DNA of 15,467 nucleotides, from NCBI GenBank assembly GCA_040512755.1, contig JBEVEP010000213.1, forward strand, positions 1 through 15,467, written 5' to 3'. Under the pieces are notes generated by a model. It was not told the DNA's origin. It was given only the letters and a program-made list of their open reading frames with translations, and did no database searches. Each line of letters opens with the position of its first letter. The first letter of the stretch is position 1. Both the position numbers and the translations under genes were made by a program. Positions 7,457-14,644 of this stretch are shown here, in pieces. Origin of the DNA: JBEVEP01 sp040512755. Lineage in GTDB: Bacteria > Pseudomonadota > Alphaproteobacteria > Rhizobiales > Rhizobiaceae.

Positions 7457-7481
7457 GATCTCCCCCCTTGCGGGGGAGATC
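7457..7481. repeat. Palindromic repeat between convergent bolA and CBS gene
   Basis: Perfect 10-bp stem GATCTCCCCC/GGGGGAGATC (7457-7466 and 7472-7481) with loop CTTGC. It lies between the stops of two convergent genes and may serve as a two-way transcript end, though no T-run follows on either side. A 21-base core at 7459-7479 recurs identically at 14645-14665, showing it belongs to a dispersed repeat family. Confidence 0.7.
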
Positions 7482-7517
7482 AGCTGTCACCTCTGACTTC
7501 GACACAATCCGCGTTCT

Positions 7518-8417
7518 CTAGTCGCTGCCTTCGCCTCGCATCGACGCAGGAGGAACCATCTCTGCCACCGGCCTTATCCGGATCCGCGCAAGACGGTTCT
7601 TGTCCCGCTTGAGCACGATGAACCGCTTGCCGTGGAAGGTGAAGGCCTGCTTCTCCTCGGGAATGGTCTGGGTCTCGTGGATCACCAGCCCGGCGATCGT
7701 GGTCGCCTCATCGTCCGGCAATTGCCAGTCAAGCGCCCTGTTGAGGTCGCGGATCGGAACCGTGCCATCGACAAGCACGGAACCGTCTGCCTCCTGCTTC
7801 ACACCCTGGATATCGACGTCATGTTCGTCGGCGATCTCGCCGACGATCTCCTCGATGATGTCCTCGAGCGTGACCAGGCCTTCGACTTCGCCATATTCGT
7901 CGACGACGATCGCGAAGTGCATCTTGCGCCTCAGAAACGCGTTGAGCTGGTCCTGAAGCGTGGTCGTATCAGGCACGAACCAGGGCTTCGACGCGACCTT
8001 CATGATGTCGATCCTGGAGAAATCATTGTCGGCATCGTTGAGCGCCCTGAGCAGATCCTTGGCGTGAAGGACGCCAACGATGTTGTCGAGCGAGCCGCGC
8101 CACAGCGGCATGCGCGTATGCGGGCTCTGGAGTATTTCCCGAACAACCGCCTCGGGCGGGTTGTCGGCGTTGACCGAGCGCATATTCATGCGATGGACCA
8201 TGACGTCGGAAACTTCGAGATCGGCAAGTTCCAGCAGGCCGGCGCGGTCGCGGTCCTGTTTGACCGGACTGTCGCGGCCAGCATCGGCGGCAGCGACATC
8301 ATGCGGCGCGGCCGCAACCCGCCTGGAACGCGGCCCGCTGAAGAGCCGGCCCAGCAGGACACCGAGCCCGAAGAGCGCAATGGCGATCGCCGCGGTGATG
8401 ATCCATTGGGCGGTCAT
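7518..8417 (-). CDS. CBS-pair and CorC_HlyC domain protein with single membrane anchor
   Basis: A 299-residue protein. One hydrophobic helix spans about residues 5-27, followed by a short Ala/Arg-rich linker. Two CBS domains follow at about 70-125 and 134-195, with VSDVMVHR at 69-76, the DNIVGVLHAKDLLRA stretch from 111, HFAIVVDEYGEVEGLVTLED at 167-186 and EEIVGEIADEHD at 189-200. The CorC_HlyC domain is at about 205-284. Sequence resemblance is to rhizobial hemolysin-family (CNNM/DUF21-CBS) transporters of ~430 residues, but the multi-helix DUF21 domain between the first helix and KQDRDR is missing. The family is linked to Mg2+/Co2+ homeostasis; without DUF21 this protein is more likely a regulator or partner than a transporter. 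The Shine-Dalgarno is weak. It follows aroB by 35 bases, probably cotranscribed. Confidence 0.85.
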   Translation of the reverse strand: MTAQWIITAAIAIALFGLGVLLGRLFSGPRSRRVAAAPHDVAAADAGRDSPVKQDRDRAGLLELADLEVSDVMVHRMNMRSVNADNPPEAVVREILQSPHTRMPLWRGSLDNIVGVLHAKDLLRALNDADNDFSRIDIMKVASKPWFVPDTTTLQDQLNAFLRRKMHFAIVVDEYGEVEGLVTLEDIIEEIVGEIADEHDVDIQGVKQEADGSVLVDGTVPIRDLNRALDWQLPDDEATTIAGLVIHETQTIPEEKQAFTFHGKRFIVLKRDKNRLARIRIRPVAEMVPPASMRGEGSD

Positions 8418-8452
8418 TTCCGATAACCACAGCCCTTGATATTCCTACATTA

Positions 8453-9574
8453 CTACGCCGACGGATGGTTCTGCTTCAGAAAGCCCAACACCTCCGAAGC
8501 CGGCACATCCTTCGAGATGAAGGACTGGCCGATGCCGCGCGTCAGGATGAAGGTCAGCATACCGCGCGAAACCTTCTTGTCCTGCGCGATGTAGTCGAGA
8601 AGGCGCTCCGCGTCCGGCAACGCGCCTGGAATGTCGGACATCCGCCACGGCAGTCCGACCGCGCGCAGATGCGCCTCGAGGCGCATTGCGTCATCGGGGC
8701 TGGCAAGATTAAGCCGGGACGAGAACCGATGGGCAAGCGCCATGCCGATCGCCACCCCTTCCCCATGCACCAGTCTTTCGCTGTCGTAGCCGGTCGCGGC
8801 CTCGAGCGCATGACCGAATGTATGCCCGAGATTGAGCAGCGCGCGATCGCCGGTTTCGTATTCGTCGCGGGCGACGACATCGGCCTTGGCGCGGCAGGAT
8901 TCGGCGATCGCCTCGGTGCGCGCCGGTCCGCCCGAAAACACCTCCTGCCAGTTGCGTTCGAGCCAGGCGAAGAAATCCGGCCTGTCGATCAGGCCATACT
9001 TCACCACCTCGGCATAGCCGGCGCGGAATTCGCGTACCGGCAGTGTGTCCAGCACGTCCGTATCGGCAAGCACCAGCCGCGGCTGGTGGAAGACGCCGAT
9101 CAGATTCTTGCCATGGCTGGCATTGATGCCCGTCTTGCCGCCGACCGAGGAATCGACCTGCGCCAGCAGCGAGGTCGGCATCTGAACGAAGTTCATGCCC
9201 CGCCGCGCAATACCGGCGGCAAAACCGGCGAGATCGCCGATGACGCCGCCGCCCAGCGCGATCACCACGTCGCCGCGCTCCAGGCGCGCCGCAAGGATCT
9301 GGTCGACCACCTCCTGCAGCGCGCCGAAGCTCTTCGTCTTTTCGCCCGGCGGCAGAATAATCGGCACCGATGCGATCCCCTTCGCCGAGAGGCTCGCGGT
9401 CAAGGCTTCGAGATGCGGCCCGGCGACATTGCGGTCGGTGACGACGGCCGCACGCACGCCCGGCAGCCGGGCCGCTATTTCGTCGCCCGCGCGGCCCACC
9501 AATCCGGGCCCGATCAGAATGTCGTAGGTGCGCGTCCCAAGGTGGACTTCGACCTTGACGGGATCACCACTCAT
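8453..9574 (-). CDS. aroB: 3-dehydroquinate synthase
   Basis: A 373-residue cytoplasmic enzyme of normal family length that converts DAHP to 3-dehydroquinate, step two of the shikimate pathway. It uses NAD+ and a divalent metal. The nucleotide-binding segment GGGVIGDLAGFAAGIARRG is at 108-126 and SLLAQVDSSVGGKTGIN at 135-151. Expected metal ligands are present: Glu189 (GYAEVVKYG), His251 (LNLGHTFGHALE) and His270 (LVHGEGVAIGM). The ATG at 9574 overlaps the aroK stop by ATGA, indicating translational coupling. Confidence 0.98.
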   Translation of the reverse strand: MSGDPVKVEVHLGTRTYDILIGPGLVGRAGDEIAARLPGVRAAVVTDRNVAGPHLEALTASLSAKGIASVPIILPPGEKTKSFGALQEVVDQILAARLERGDVVIALGGGVIGDLAGFAAGIARRGMNFVQMPTSLLAQVDSSVGGKTGINASHGKNLIGVFHQPRLVLADTDVLDTLPVREFRAGYAEVVKYGLIDRPDFFAWLERNWQEVFSGGPARTEAIAESCRAKADVVARDEYETGDRALLNLGHTFGHALEAATGYDSERLVHGEGVAIGMALAHRFSSRLNLASPDDAMRLEAHLRAVGLPWRMSDIPGALPDAERLLDYIAQDKKVSRGMLTFILTRGIGQSFISKDVPASEVLGFLKQNHPSA

Positions 9575-10176
9575 GATGCGTCCTTGTTCCTGTCATTGCC
9601 GGTGGCGCTCAGCGAACGCGCCAGCGCCTCGACCACTTCTGTCGCGATAACGTCCTTGTGGTCATCGCGCGTTGATACGGTAACATCCGCCAGCGCGTAG
9701 ACCGGGTAGCGGTCCGTCATCAGCCTTTCCATGACCCCGCGCGGATCGGCATTCTGGAGAAGCGGCCGGTTCTGCTTCTTGGACACCCGCTCCATCAAGG
9801 TGTCCAGGTCGGCCTTGAGCCATACCGAGATAGCATGTCCAGCGATCATCTGACGCGTTTGCTCGTTCATGAACGCGCCTCCGCCGGTCGAAAGGACCTG
9901 CCGCCCGCTTTCGAGTATCCGATGAATCACCCGCTGTTCGAGCGCGCGGAACTCGGCTTCGCCATAGAGCTCGAAAAGCTCCGGAATGGTCATCCGTGAC
10001 GCGGCTTCGATCTCGTGATCGCTGTCAGCGAAGTGCAGTCCCAGCGCCTGCGCCACCTTGCGGCCGATCGCGGTCTTGCCGGCGCCCATCAGGCCGACAA
10101 ATACGATCGAGCGGTTACCGAGGTTCCGCAACACCTCGGCTGTGCGTTCGGCCGTCGGCATGGACGTCTCTGTCAT
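9571..10176 (-). CDS. aroK: Shikimate kinase
   Basis: A 201-residue enzyme phosphorylating shikimate at the 3-hydroxyl with ATP. The frame is open to 10401, but the ATG at 10176 has AAAGGGA upstream and gives the usual length. Walker A is GLMGAGKT at 28-35; shikimate-binding Asp53 lies in ADSDHEIE; Arg77 is in AEFRALE; GGG at 98-100 lies in STGGGAF; the lid region is KKQNRPLLQ. The short N-terminal tail before NRSIVFVG is typical of rhizobial AroK. It heads the minus-strand aroK-aroB-CBS operon and faces the xerD operon across a 333-base gap holding palindromic repeats. Confidence 0.97.
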   Translation of the reverse strand: MTETSMPTAERTAEVLRNLGNRSIVFVGLMGAGKTAIGRKVAQALGLHFADSDHEIEAASRMTIPELFELYGEAEFRALEQRVIHRILESGRQVLSTGGGAFMNEQTRQMIAGHAISVWLKADLDTLMERVSKKQNRPLLQNADPRGVMERLMTDRYPVYALADVTVSTRDDHKDVIATEVVEALARSLSATGNDRNKDAS

Positions 10177-10228
10177 TGCATCCCTTTCGAAGACGCGAGC
10201 GCTGAGTATGCCGCGAAGTCTCGAGGCG

Positions 10229-10258
10229 TATCGACATGAAAAGGCGCATGGCGTCAAG
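10229..10258 (-). promoter_or_regulatory. Candidate aroK-aroB promoter
   Basis: On the minus strand CTTGAC (10253-10258), a perfect alphaproteobacterial -35, is followed after 18 bases by TCGATA (10229-10234), a weak -10. The leader to the ATG at 10176 would be about 45 bases. Repeat unit 1 begins nine bases upstream of the -35. Confidence 0.45.
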
Positions 10259-10266
10259 CACGGCCG

Positions 10267-10344
10267 CTCGTGCGGTGGATTTGAAGTTCCTGTTATTTCC
10301 ATGGCATCTGCGTTCAGGAACTTCAAATCCGTAAACCACACGAG
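10267..10344 (-). repeat. Palindromic element, unit 1 (minus orientation)
   Basis: A 78-base palindrome. The inner stem is a perfect 16 bp (10277-10292 with 10315-10330) around a 22-base loop. The outer stem is 10 bp with one mismatch (10267-10276 with 10335-10344). The bases GTAA (10331-10334) are unpaired between the two stems. It resembles unit 2 when reverse-complemented: the extra unpaired bases then fall on the same arm in both. Confidence 0.85.
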
Positions 10345-10357
10345 ATTCAATAAGTTG

Positions 10358-10432
10358 CTAGTGTGGCTTTGAATCCGAAATTCGATCAGAGCTCGCTCCA
10401 AGGTAATACGAATTTCGGATTCGCCACACTAG
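10358..10432 (+). repeat. Palindromic element, unit 2 (plus orientation)
   Basis: A 75-base palindrome. Its arms (10358-10384 and 10409-10432) pair perfectly over 24 bp except for three extra T in the left arm (within 10368-10370), around a 24-base loop. The arm ends read CTAGTGTGGC and GCCACACTAG. It lies 13 bases after unit 1 and 12 bases before the candidate xerD-operon promoter. Together the pair fills most of the aroK-xerD gap. Confidence 0.88.
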
Positions 10433-10443
10433 CGGCGAACGCG

Positions 10444-10472
10444 CTTGAAATGCCCTTCTGCCCGTCCCATAA
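10444..10472 (+). promoter_or_regulatory. Candidate promoter for the small membrane protein/xerD operon
   Basis: CTTGAA (10444-10449) and CCATAA (10467-10472) are spaced by 17 bases and fit the alphaproteobacterial CTTGAC-N17-CTATAT pattern moderately well. The leader to the ATG at 10510 would be about 30 bases. Confidence 0.4.
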
Positions 10473-10509
10473 CGGCACGGGCAAAGAACAGGACGGGCTG
10501 CCACGCACA

Positions 10510-10659
10510 ATGCCGACGCTTTTTCGCTTGCTGGTGACGATCGGCATCCTCGTGGGCATCGCCTATGCGGCCATGTTCGCCTTGGTGACCTATGTGGAGC
10601 CGAAGAAGGGTGAGATGACGGTGCGCATTCCCGTCGAGAAACTCAACAAGCAGCAATGA
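10510..10659 (+). CDS. Small single-pass membrane protein upstream of xerD
   Basis: A 49-residue protein with one hydrophobic helix (about residues 4-26, from LFRLLVTIGILVG onward) followed by VEPKKGEMTVRIPVEKLN. The hydrophobic N-terminus and charged tail suggest the C-terminal ~22 residues face one side of the inner membrane. The stop overlaps the xerD ATG (ATGA), so the two are coupled. The ribosome-binding site before 10510 is weak; a start at 10450 is possible but would add a poorly protein-like segment. From memory, similar short proteins precede xerD in other Rhizobiales. Function is unknown. Confidence 0.7.
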   Translation: MPTLFRLLVTIGILVGIAYAAMFALVTYVEPKKGEMTVRIPVEKLNKQQ

Positions 10660-11582
10660 ACAGCGCCGCCCGCATAGAAGCCTTCCTGGAAATGATGAGC
10701 GCGGAGCGCGGCGCAAGCGACAACACGCTGTCCTCCTACCGGCGCGACCTCGAGGATGCCGCCGAGCATGTGTCGGGCAGGCTGGGCGACGCGACAACCG
10801 CCGATATTCGCGCCTACCTCGACAACATCGCGACGCGCGGTTTTGCGGCAACGTCGCAAGCCCGCAAGCTGTCGGCGCTCCGGCAGTTCTTCAAGTTCCT
10901 CTATGCGGAAGGACTGAGGCCCGACGACCCGACCGGCACCCTGGACAGTCCGAGGAAGGACCGGCCCCTGCCCAGGACGATGAGCGAGGCGGAGACCGGA
11001 CGTCTTCTCGACCGCGCCGCGCTGGAGGCCGCTGATAACGCGGCAAACGATGGCGCGCGCCTTGCCGCGAAGCGGTTGCATGCGCTGGTCGAGGTGCTCT
11101 ACGCCACCGGCCTGCGCGTCTCCGAACTGGTCAGCCTGCCGCTTGCCGTCGCGCGGCGCGACGAGCGGTTCTTCATCGTACGCGGCAAGGGCAACAAGGA
11201 GCGCATGGTCCCTCTGTCGGAGAAGGCTCGGACGGCGATGCGCGCCTGGCTCGACGAGCGCAAGCGCATCCCCGCGCTCGCCGACAGCCCATGGCTGTTT
11301 CCGGCCCTCTCGGAGAGCGGCCACCTGTCGCGGCAGGTTTTTGGCCGCGAATTGAAAGGCCTGGCGGCGCGCACAGGCATTTCGTCGGCAAAGATTTCGC
11401 CGCACGTGCTGCGCCACGCCTTCGCAAGCCACCTTCTGCAGAATGGGGCGGACCTGCGCGCAGTGCAGCAACTGCTGGGACATTCGGACATTTCGACCAC
11501 GCAGATTTACACGCATGTTCTGGAGGAGCGGTTGGTAAGGCTGGTCAACGAGCATCATCCGCTTGCCGATCACACATCCTGA
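10656..11582 (+). CDS. xerD: Site-specific tyrosine recombinase XerD
   Basis: A 308-residue tyrosine recombinase. With XerC it resolves chromosome dimers at dif under FtsK control. The N-terminal SAM-like core-binding domain covers about 1-90 and the catalytic domain 105-300. All active-site residues are present: Arg154 (TGLRVSEL), Lys179 (RGKGNKER), His250 and Arg253 (SPHVLRHAFASHLL), His276 (LLGHSDISTTQIY) and nucleophile Tyr285. Each is offset by six or seven from E. coli XerD numbering, supporting XerD rather than a phage integrase. The ATG at 10656 overlaps the small upstream gene. accA follows after 97 bases. No dif-like site was recognised in the window. Confidence 0.95.
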   Translation: MNSAARIEAFLEMMSAERGASDNTLSSYRRDLEDAAEHVSGRLGDATTADIRAYLDNIATRGFAATSQARKLSALRQFFKFLYAEGLRPDDPTGTLDSPRKDRPLPRTMSEAETGRLLDRAALEAADNAANDGARLAAKRLHALVEVLYATGLRVSELVSLPLAVARRDERFFIVRGKGNKERMVPLSEKARTAMRAWLDERKRIPALADSPWLFPALSESGHLSRQVFGRELKGLAARTGISSAKISPHVLRHAFASHLLQNGADLRAVQQLLGHSDISTTQIYTHVLEERLVRLVNEHHPLADHTS

Positions 11583-11679
11583 GGCTATGTGAGGGCGGCA
11601 TTCTACATGCCGGCAGCGCCAATTTCATTTTGCGCCGGCCTTCTTTTCATCGGTTTCAGGCGTTCCGGTCCGCTCACGA

Positions 11680-12630
11680 ATGTACAATTACCTGGATTTT
11701 GAAAAACCTGTCGCAGACCTCGAGGGAAAAATCCTTGAGTTGAAGAAGCTTGCGGAGAGCGGCGAGGCCGTCGACGTTGCGGAAGAGATAAAGCGGCTGG
11801 AGAAGCGGTCGCGGGACGCCCTGCGCGATGCATATAAGTCCCTGACGCCGTGGCAGAAGGCGCAGGTCGCGCGGCATCCCGACCGGCCGCATTGCCTTGA
11901 CTATGTCAGCGCTTTGTTCAGCGACTTCACGCCGCTGGCGGGCGACCGGTCCTTCGGCGAGGACAACGCCATCATTGGCGGGTTCGCCCGCTTCCGGGGC
12001 GAGCCGGTCGCCGTGATCGGGCAGGAAAAGGGCTCCGACACCAAGAGCCGGCTGAAGCACAATTTCGGCATGGCCAAACCCGAAGGATACCGCAAGGCCG
12101 TGCGCATCATGGAGCTTGCCGACCGCTTCGAGGTTCCGCTGGTCACGCTGGTCGATACGGCGGGCGCCTATCCGGGGATCGGCGCGGAGGAACGCGGCCA
12201 GGCCGAGGCGATCGCCCGGTCCACGTCCATGTGCCTCGGACTGAAAATTCCGTCGATCTCGGTGATCATCGGCGAAGGCGGCTCGGGCGGCGCCATCGCG
12301 ATCGCGACCGCAAACCGGGTCTACATGCTCGAACATTCGATCTATTCGGTGATCTCGCCGGAGGGCGCCGCCTCGATTCTGTGGCATGACTCCACCCGAG
12401 CAAAGGATGCGGCCACCAACATGAAGATTACGGCGCAGGATCTATTGGACCTGAAGGTGATCGACGGCATCATCGCCGAACCGCTGGGCGGCGCGCACCG
12501 GGCGCCTGAAGCGGTCATCAATTCGACGGGCGATCAGATCGCCAGGACATTGCAGGAACTTGGAAGCCAGAATATGGACTTCCGCGAGCATCGGCGCGAA
12601 AAATACCTCGCTATCGGCCGCAGCCTTTGA
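11680..12630 (+). CDS. accA: Acetyl-CoA carboxylase carboxyltransferase subunit alpha
   Basis: A 316-residue protein of standard length; with AccD it forms the carboxyltransferase that moves CO2 from biotin-BCCP to acetyl-CoA, the committed step of fatty-acid synthesis. The N-terminus MYNYLDFEKPVADLEGKI is typical of the family, and an N-terminal coiled helical stretch (10-60) precedes the crotonase-like fold. Signatures are QEKGSDTKSRLKHNFGM (115-131), VDTAGAYPGIGAEERGQ (158-174) and the oxyanion-forming GEGGSGGA (198-205). The Shine-Dalgarno before the ATG at 11680 is weak. It follows xerD in the same direction, an arrangement I recall from other rhizobia. Confidence 0.97.
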   Translation: MYNYLDFEKPVADLEGKILELKKLAESGEAVDVAEEIKRLEKRSRDALRDAYKSLTPWQKAQVARHPDRPHCLDYVSALFSDFTPLAGDRSFGEDNAIIGGFARFRGEPVAVIGQEKGSDTKSRLKHNFGMAKPEGYRKAVRIMELADRFEVPLVTLVDTAGAYPGIGAEERGQAEAIARSTSMCLGLKIPSISVIIGEGGSGGAIAIATANRVYMLEHSIYSVISPEGAASILWHDSTRAKDAATNMKITAQDLLDLKVIDGIIAEPLGGAHRAPEAVINSTGDQIARTLQELGSQNMDFREHRREKYLAIGRSL

Positions 12631-12836
12631 TTCTGGTTGCCGCGATTGCCCATCAAGGCGGAAATGTTTGCTTTTGCCACAAAATCGCCGCGCCTATTCG
12701 TTCAATGGAATAACGAAAGTGCAGGACGGGCGCTTGCGGTAACAAAATTTCAAGGTTAACGAGCCTAGCGTGCAGCCGAGATCAACCGGATCGGCGGCCT
12801 CACGGACAAGCCGACAGACAGACGACGCGTAGACCC

Positions 12837-14141
12837 ATGCTAGCCAACATTGCACGTGCCGGTTTGTTGCTTGCAGCCCTGATGATGACGGGCTGCACGG
12901 ATACTACGCTCAACGGCCTTCCGGCGCAGGCCGAGAAGCAGCTTCCCCCGAAGATCCTCGCCAAGATGAAGGCGAAGGGCATGACACGGTCGTCTCCCGT
13001 GATGGCTCGCATCTTCAAGGAAGAGGGCAAGCTCGAAATCTGGAAGCAGAAGACCAACGGCCGTTACGACATGATTGCAGAGTATGACATCTGCAAATGG
13101 TCGGGCCAGCTCGGGCCGAAGTTCACCGAAGGCGACCGGCAGGCGCCGGAAGGGTTCTATACGGTGCGCCCGGCGCAAATGAACCCCCGGTCGAGCTATC
13201 ATCTGGCGTTCAATATCGGCTATCCCAACGCCTATGACCGCGCCCACGGACGCACGGGCTCGAACCTGATGGTCCACGGAGCCTGCTCGTCGTCGGGCTG
13301 CTATTCGATGACCGATGAGCAGATCGAACAAATCTACGCCTTCGGACGCGACGCATTTCGCGGCGGCCAGACCGATTTCCAGATCCAGGCGCTTCCCTTC
13401 CGCATGACCGCCGCCAATATGGCGCGCTACCGCAACGACCCGAACTACGAGTTCTGGAAGATGCTCAAGGAAGGCTACGACTATTTCGAGATCACGAAAG
13501 TGCCTCCGAAGGTCGATGTCTGTGGCAAGCGCTATGTCTTCAACCAGACAGCGCAACCCGGCACACTCTTCAGCCCAGCCGGCGCCTGCCCCGCGACGAC
13601 ACAGCCCGAGTCACTGAGAACGGCTTATCAAAGTTATCAGACGACCTACGAGGCGGCCTTCTCCACGGCCGTGAAGTCCAGGACGGTACAACCGAAGCCG
13701 TCGATCGGAGGGGTCAATGAGGCTGCGCTTGTTTCGGAATGGACCCGCAAGCGCGCCCGTGGCGAGCGCATTCCGATCGAGCCTCCTGCGGTGTCGGATG
13801 ATGGGGCCGTGACCCAGACAAGCCGCATGGGCCGCATCGACTCTCCGACAGGCCGCCGCATGGCAGCCGCCGAGGCCGCGGCCGCCGCCAAGGAAAAGGC
13901 TTTAGCGGAAAAGCTTGCGGCCAAGAAGAAGGCTGCCGAAGACAAGGCCGCCGAGCTTGCGAAAGCCGCTCCGGTTGTGCCAGCGGCGGCGCCTGCAACG
14001 ACGTCCGCCGTTCCGCAGCAGGACGCCGCGACAACGGCCCCGGCGGAAGCTCCAGCCATCTCAGTCCCGGCCCAGCCAGCTCCGCAGCCCGGCATCCTCG
14101 GCAACATGCGCAAGAAGATCACCAATATCTTCGGAAGCTGA
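12837..14141 (+). CDS. YafK-type L,D-transpeptidase lipoprotein
   Basis: A 434-residue protein with a lipoprotein signal: hydrophobic core and lipobox MTGC, lipidated Cys20. The catalytic YkuD/YafK domain spans about 60-230; the motif MVHGACSSSGCYSMTD gives His147 and catalytic Cys155. GFYTVRPAQMNPRSSYHLAF (106-125) is typical of the YafK branch. Such enzymes form or cut L,D links in peptidoglycan or between peptidoglycan and lipoproteins; some YafK relatives only hydrolyse. Residues 240 to the end are a non-catalytic tail with an Ala/Lys-rich helical or coiled stretch (about 340-372) and an Ala/Pro/Thr-rich stretch, probably a spacer. The ATG at 12837 lacks a clear Shine-Dalgarno. The 206 bases before it hold no gene. 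Confidence 0.88.
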   Translation: MLANIARAGLLLAALMMTGCTDTTLNGLPAQAEKQLPPKILAKMKAKGMTRSSPVMARIFKEEGKLEIWKQKTNGRYDMIAEYDICKWSGQLGPKFTEGDRQAPEGFYTVRPAQMNPRSSYHLAFNIGYPNAYDRAHGRTGSNLMVHGACSSSGCYSMTDEQIEQIYAFGRDAFRGGQTDFQIQALPFRMTAANMARYRNDPNYEFWKMLKEGYDYFEITKVPPKVDVCGKRYVFNQTAQPGTLFSPAGACPATTQPESLRTAYQSYQTTYEAAFSTAVKSRTVQPKPSIGGVNEAALVSEWTRKRARGERIPIEPPAVSDDGAVTQTSRMGRIDSPTGRRMAAAEAAAAAKEKALAEKLAAKKKAAEDKAAELAKAAPVVPAAAPATTSAVPQQDAATTAPAEAPAISVPAQPAPQPGILGNMRKKITNIFGS

Positions 14142-14142
14142 G

Positions 14143-14220
14143 CTAGAGCACGACCCCGAACCGAAGGTCAGCGAAGCAAAAGTGCATAGCGGTTTTCGAA
14201 ATCATGCGAAAATCAAAGGC
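14143..14220. repeat. Degenerate rhizobial-type repeat between the transpeptidase gene and tusA
   Basis: Begins one base after the transpeptidase stop. It reads CTAGAGCACGACCCCGAA, then AAAAGTGCATAGCGGTTTTCG (first and last bases 14179 and 14199), then ATCATGCGAAA. From memory this matches the layout of a common rhizobial palindrome with the pattern AGAGCATGATC, CCGAAAAGTGG, CCGGTTTTCGG, GATCATGC, although the outer arms are now poorly complementary. It supplies the leader of the tusA gene. Confidence 0.55.
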
Positions 14221-14229
14221 TCCTACCGC

Positions 14230-14472
14230 GTGACGAGGCCGGCGGAAGTCTATGATCTGAGGGGCCTGAATTGCCCCCTGCCGGTCCTGAAGGCGCGGAA
14301 GCGCCTCCTCACCATGCATGCGGGTAGCCGTCTGTGGCTTGAAACCACTGATCCGCTGGCTGTGATCGACATTCCGGCCCTCTGCGAGGAGAGTGGCCAT
14401 CGGCTGGTGACCACGGAGACAGTGGCCGGCGGACACCGGTTTCTGGTGGAACGGGGAGAGGCAAACAGCTGA
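14230..14472 (+). CDS. tusA: TusA-family sulfur carrier protein
   Basis: An 80-residue protein with GTG start at 14230, ten bases after AAAGG. The core motif VYDLRGLNCPLPVLKARKRL (residues 7-26) holds the CPxP signature with Cys15, which carries persulphide sulphur in TusA/SirA proteins. The rest, LWLETTDPLAVIDIPALCEE and onward, fits the two-layer alpha/beta fold. Family members relay sulphur for tRNA 2-thiolation, molybdenum cofactor or sulphur oxidation; which applies here cannot be told, as no tusBCDE or dsr genes are nearby. A GTG at 14182 would add 16 residues encoded by repeat sequence and is less likely. Confidence 0.87.
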   Translation: MTRPAEVYDLRGLNCPLPVLKARKRLLTMHAGSRLWLETTDPLAVIDIPALCEESGHRLVTTETVAGGHRFLVERGEANS

Positions 14473-14644
14473 CCGCAACTCAATAAGGACAAGGCTGAGT
14501 ACCTCCGCGGCCTCCTCTCACCCGGCTCGGGTTTCGCCCTCGCCACCCTCTCCGCCGAATAGGGCCGACGCGAGATGGGGCGGACGCCGCTCTGCTGCCA
14601 ATCGCCTGCATCAACGATCAGCAGAAGCGCAGGCGCAGGGCGTA

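Noticed and set aside
8465..9700. Long plus-strand open frame (411 codons) opposite aroB
   Set aside because: Lies almost wholly antisense to the confidently identified aroB, shows no recognisable domain, and is explained by high G+C depleting stop codons.
10267..10432. CRISPR array from closely spaced repeats
   Set aside because: There are only two units, they are palindromic and inverted relative to each other, and the gap of 13 bases is not a spacer; no cas genes are present.
10363..10509. N-terminal extension of the small membrane protein to 98 residues
   Set aside because: The extension is encoded by the palindromic repeat and promoter-like sequence and has no ribosome-binding site; the ATG at 10510 opens directly into the membrane helix.
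10590..11573. Minus-strand open frame (327 codons) opposite xerD
   Set aside because: Antisense shadow of xerD, which carries all catalytic residues in the other frame.
10656..11582. xerD as a mobile-element integrase
   Set aside because: Active-site spacing follows E. coli XerD, there is no arm-binding domain, and it lies in an operon with accA downstream.
12631..12836. Promoter CTTGCG-N17-TTAACG before the transpeptidase gene
   Set aside because: Both hexamers match the consensus poorly; not reported as a feature.
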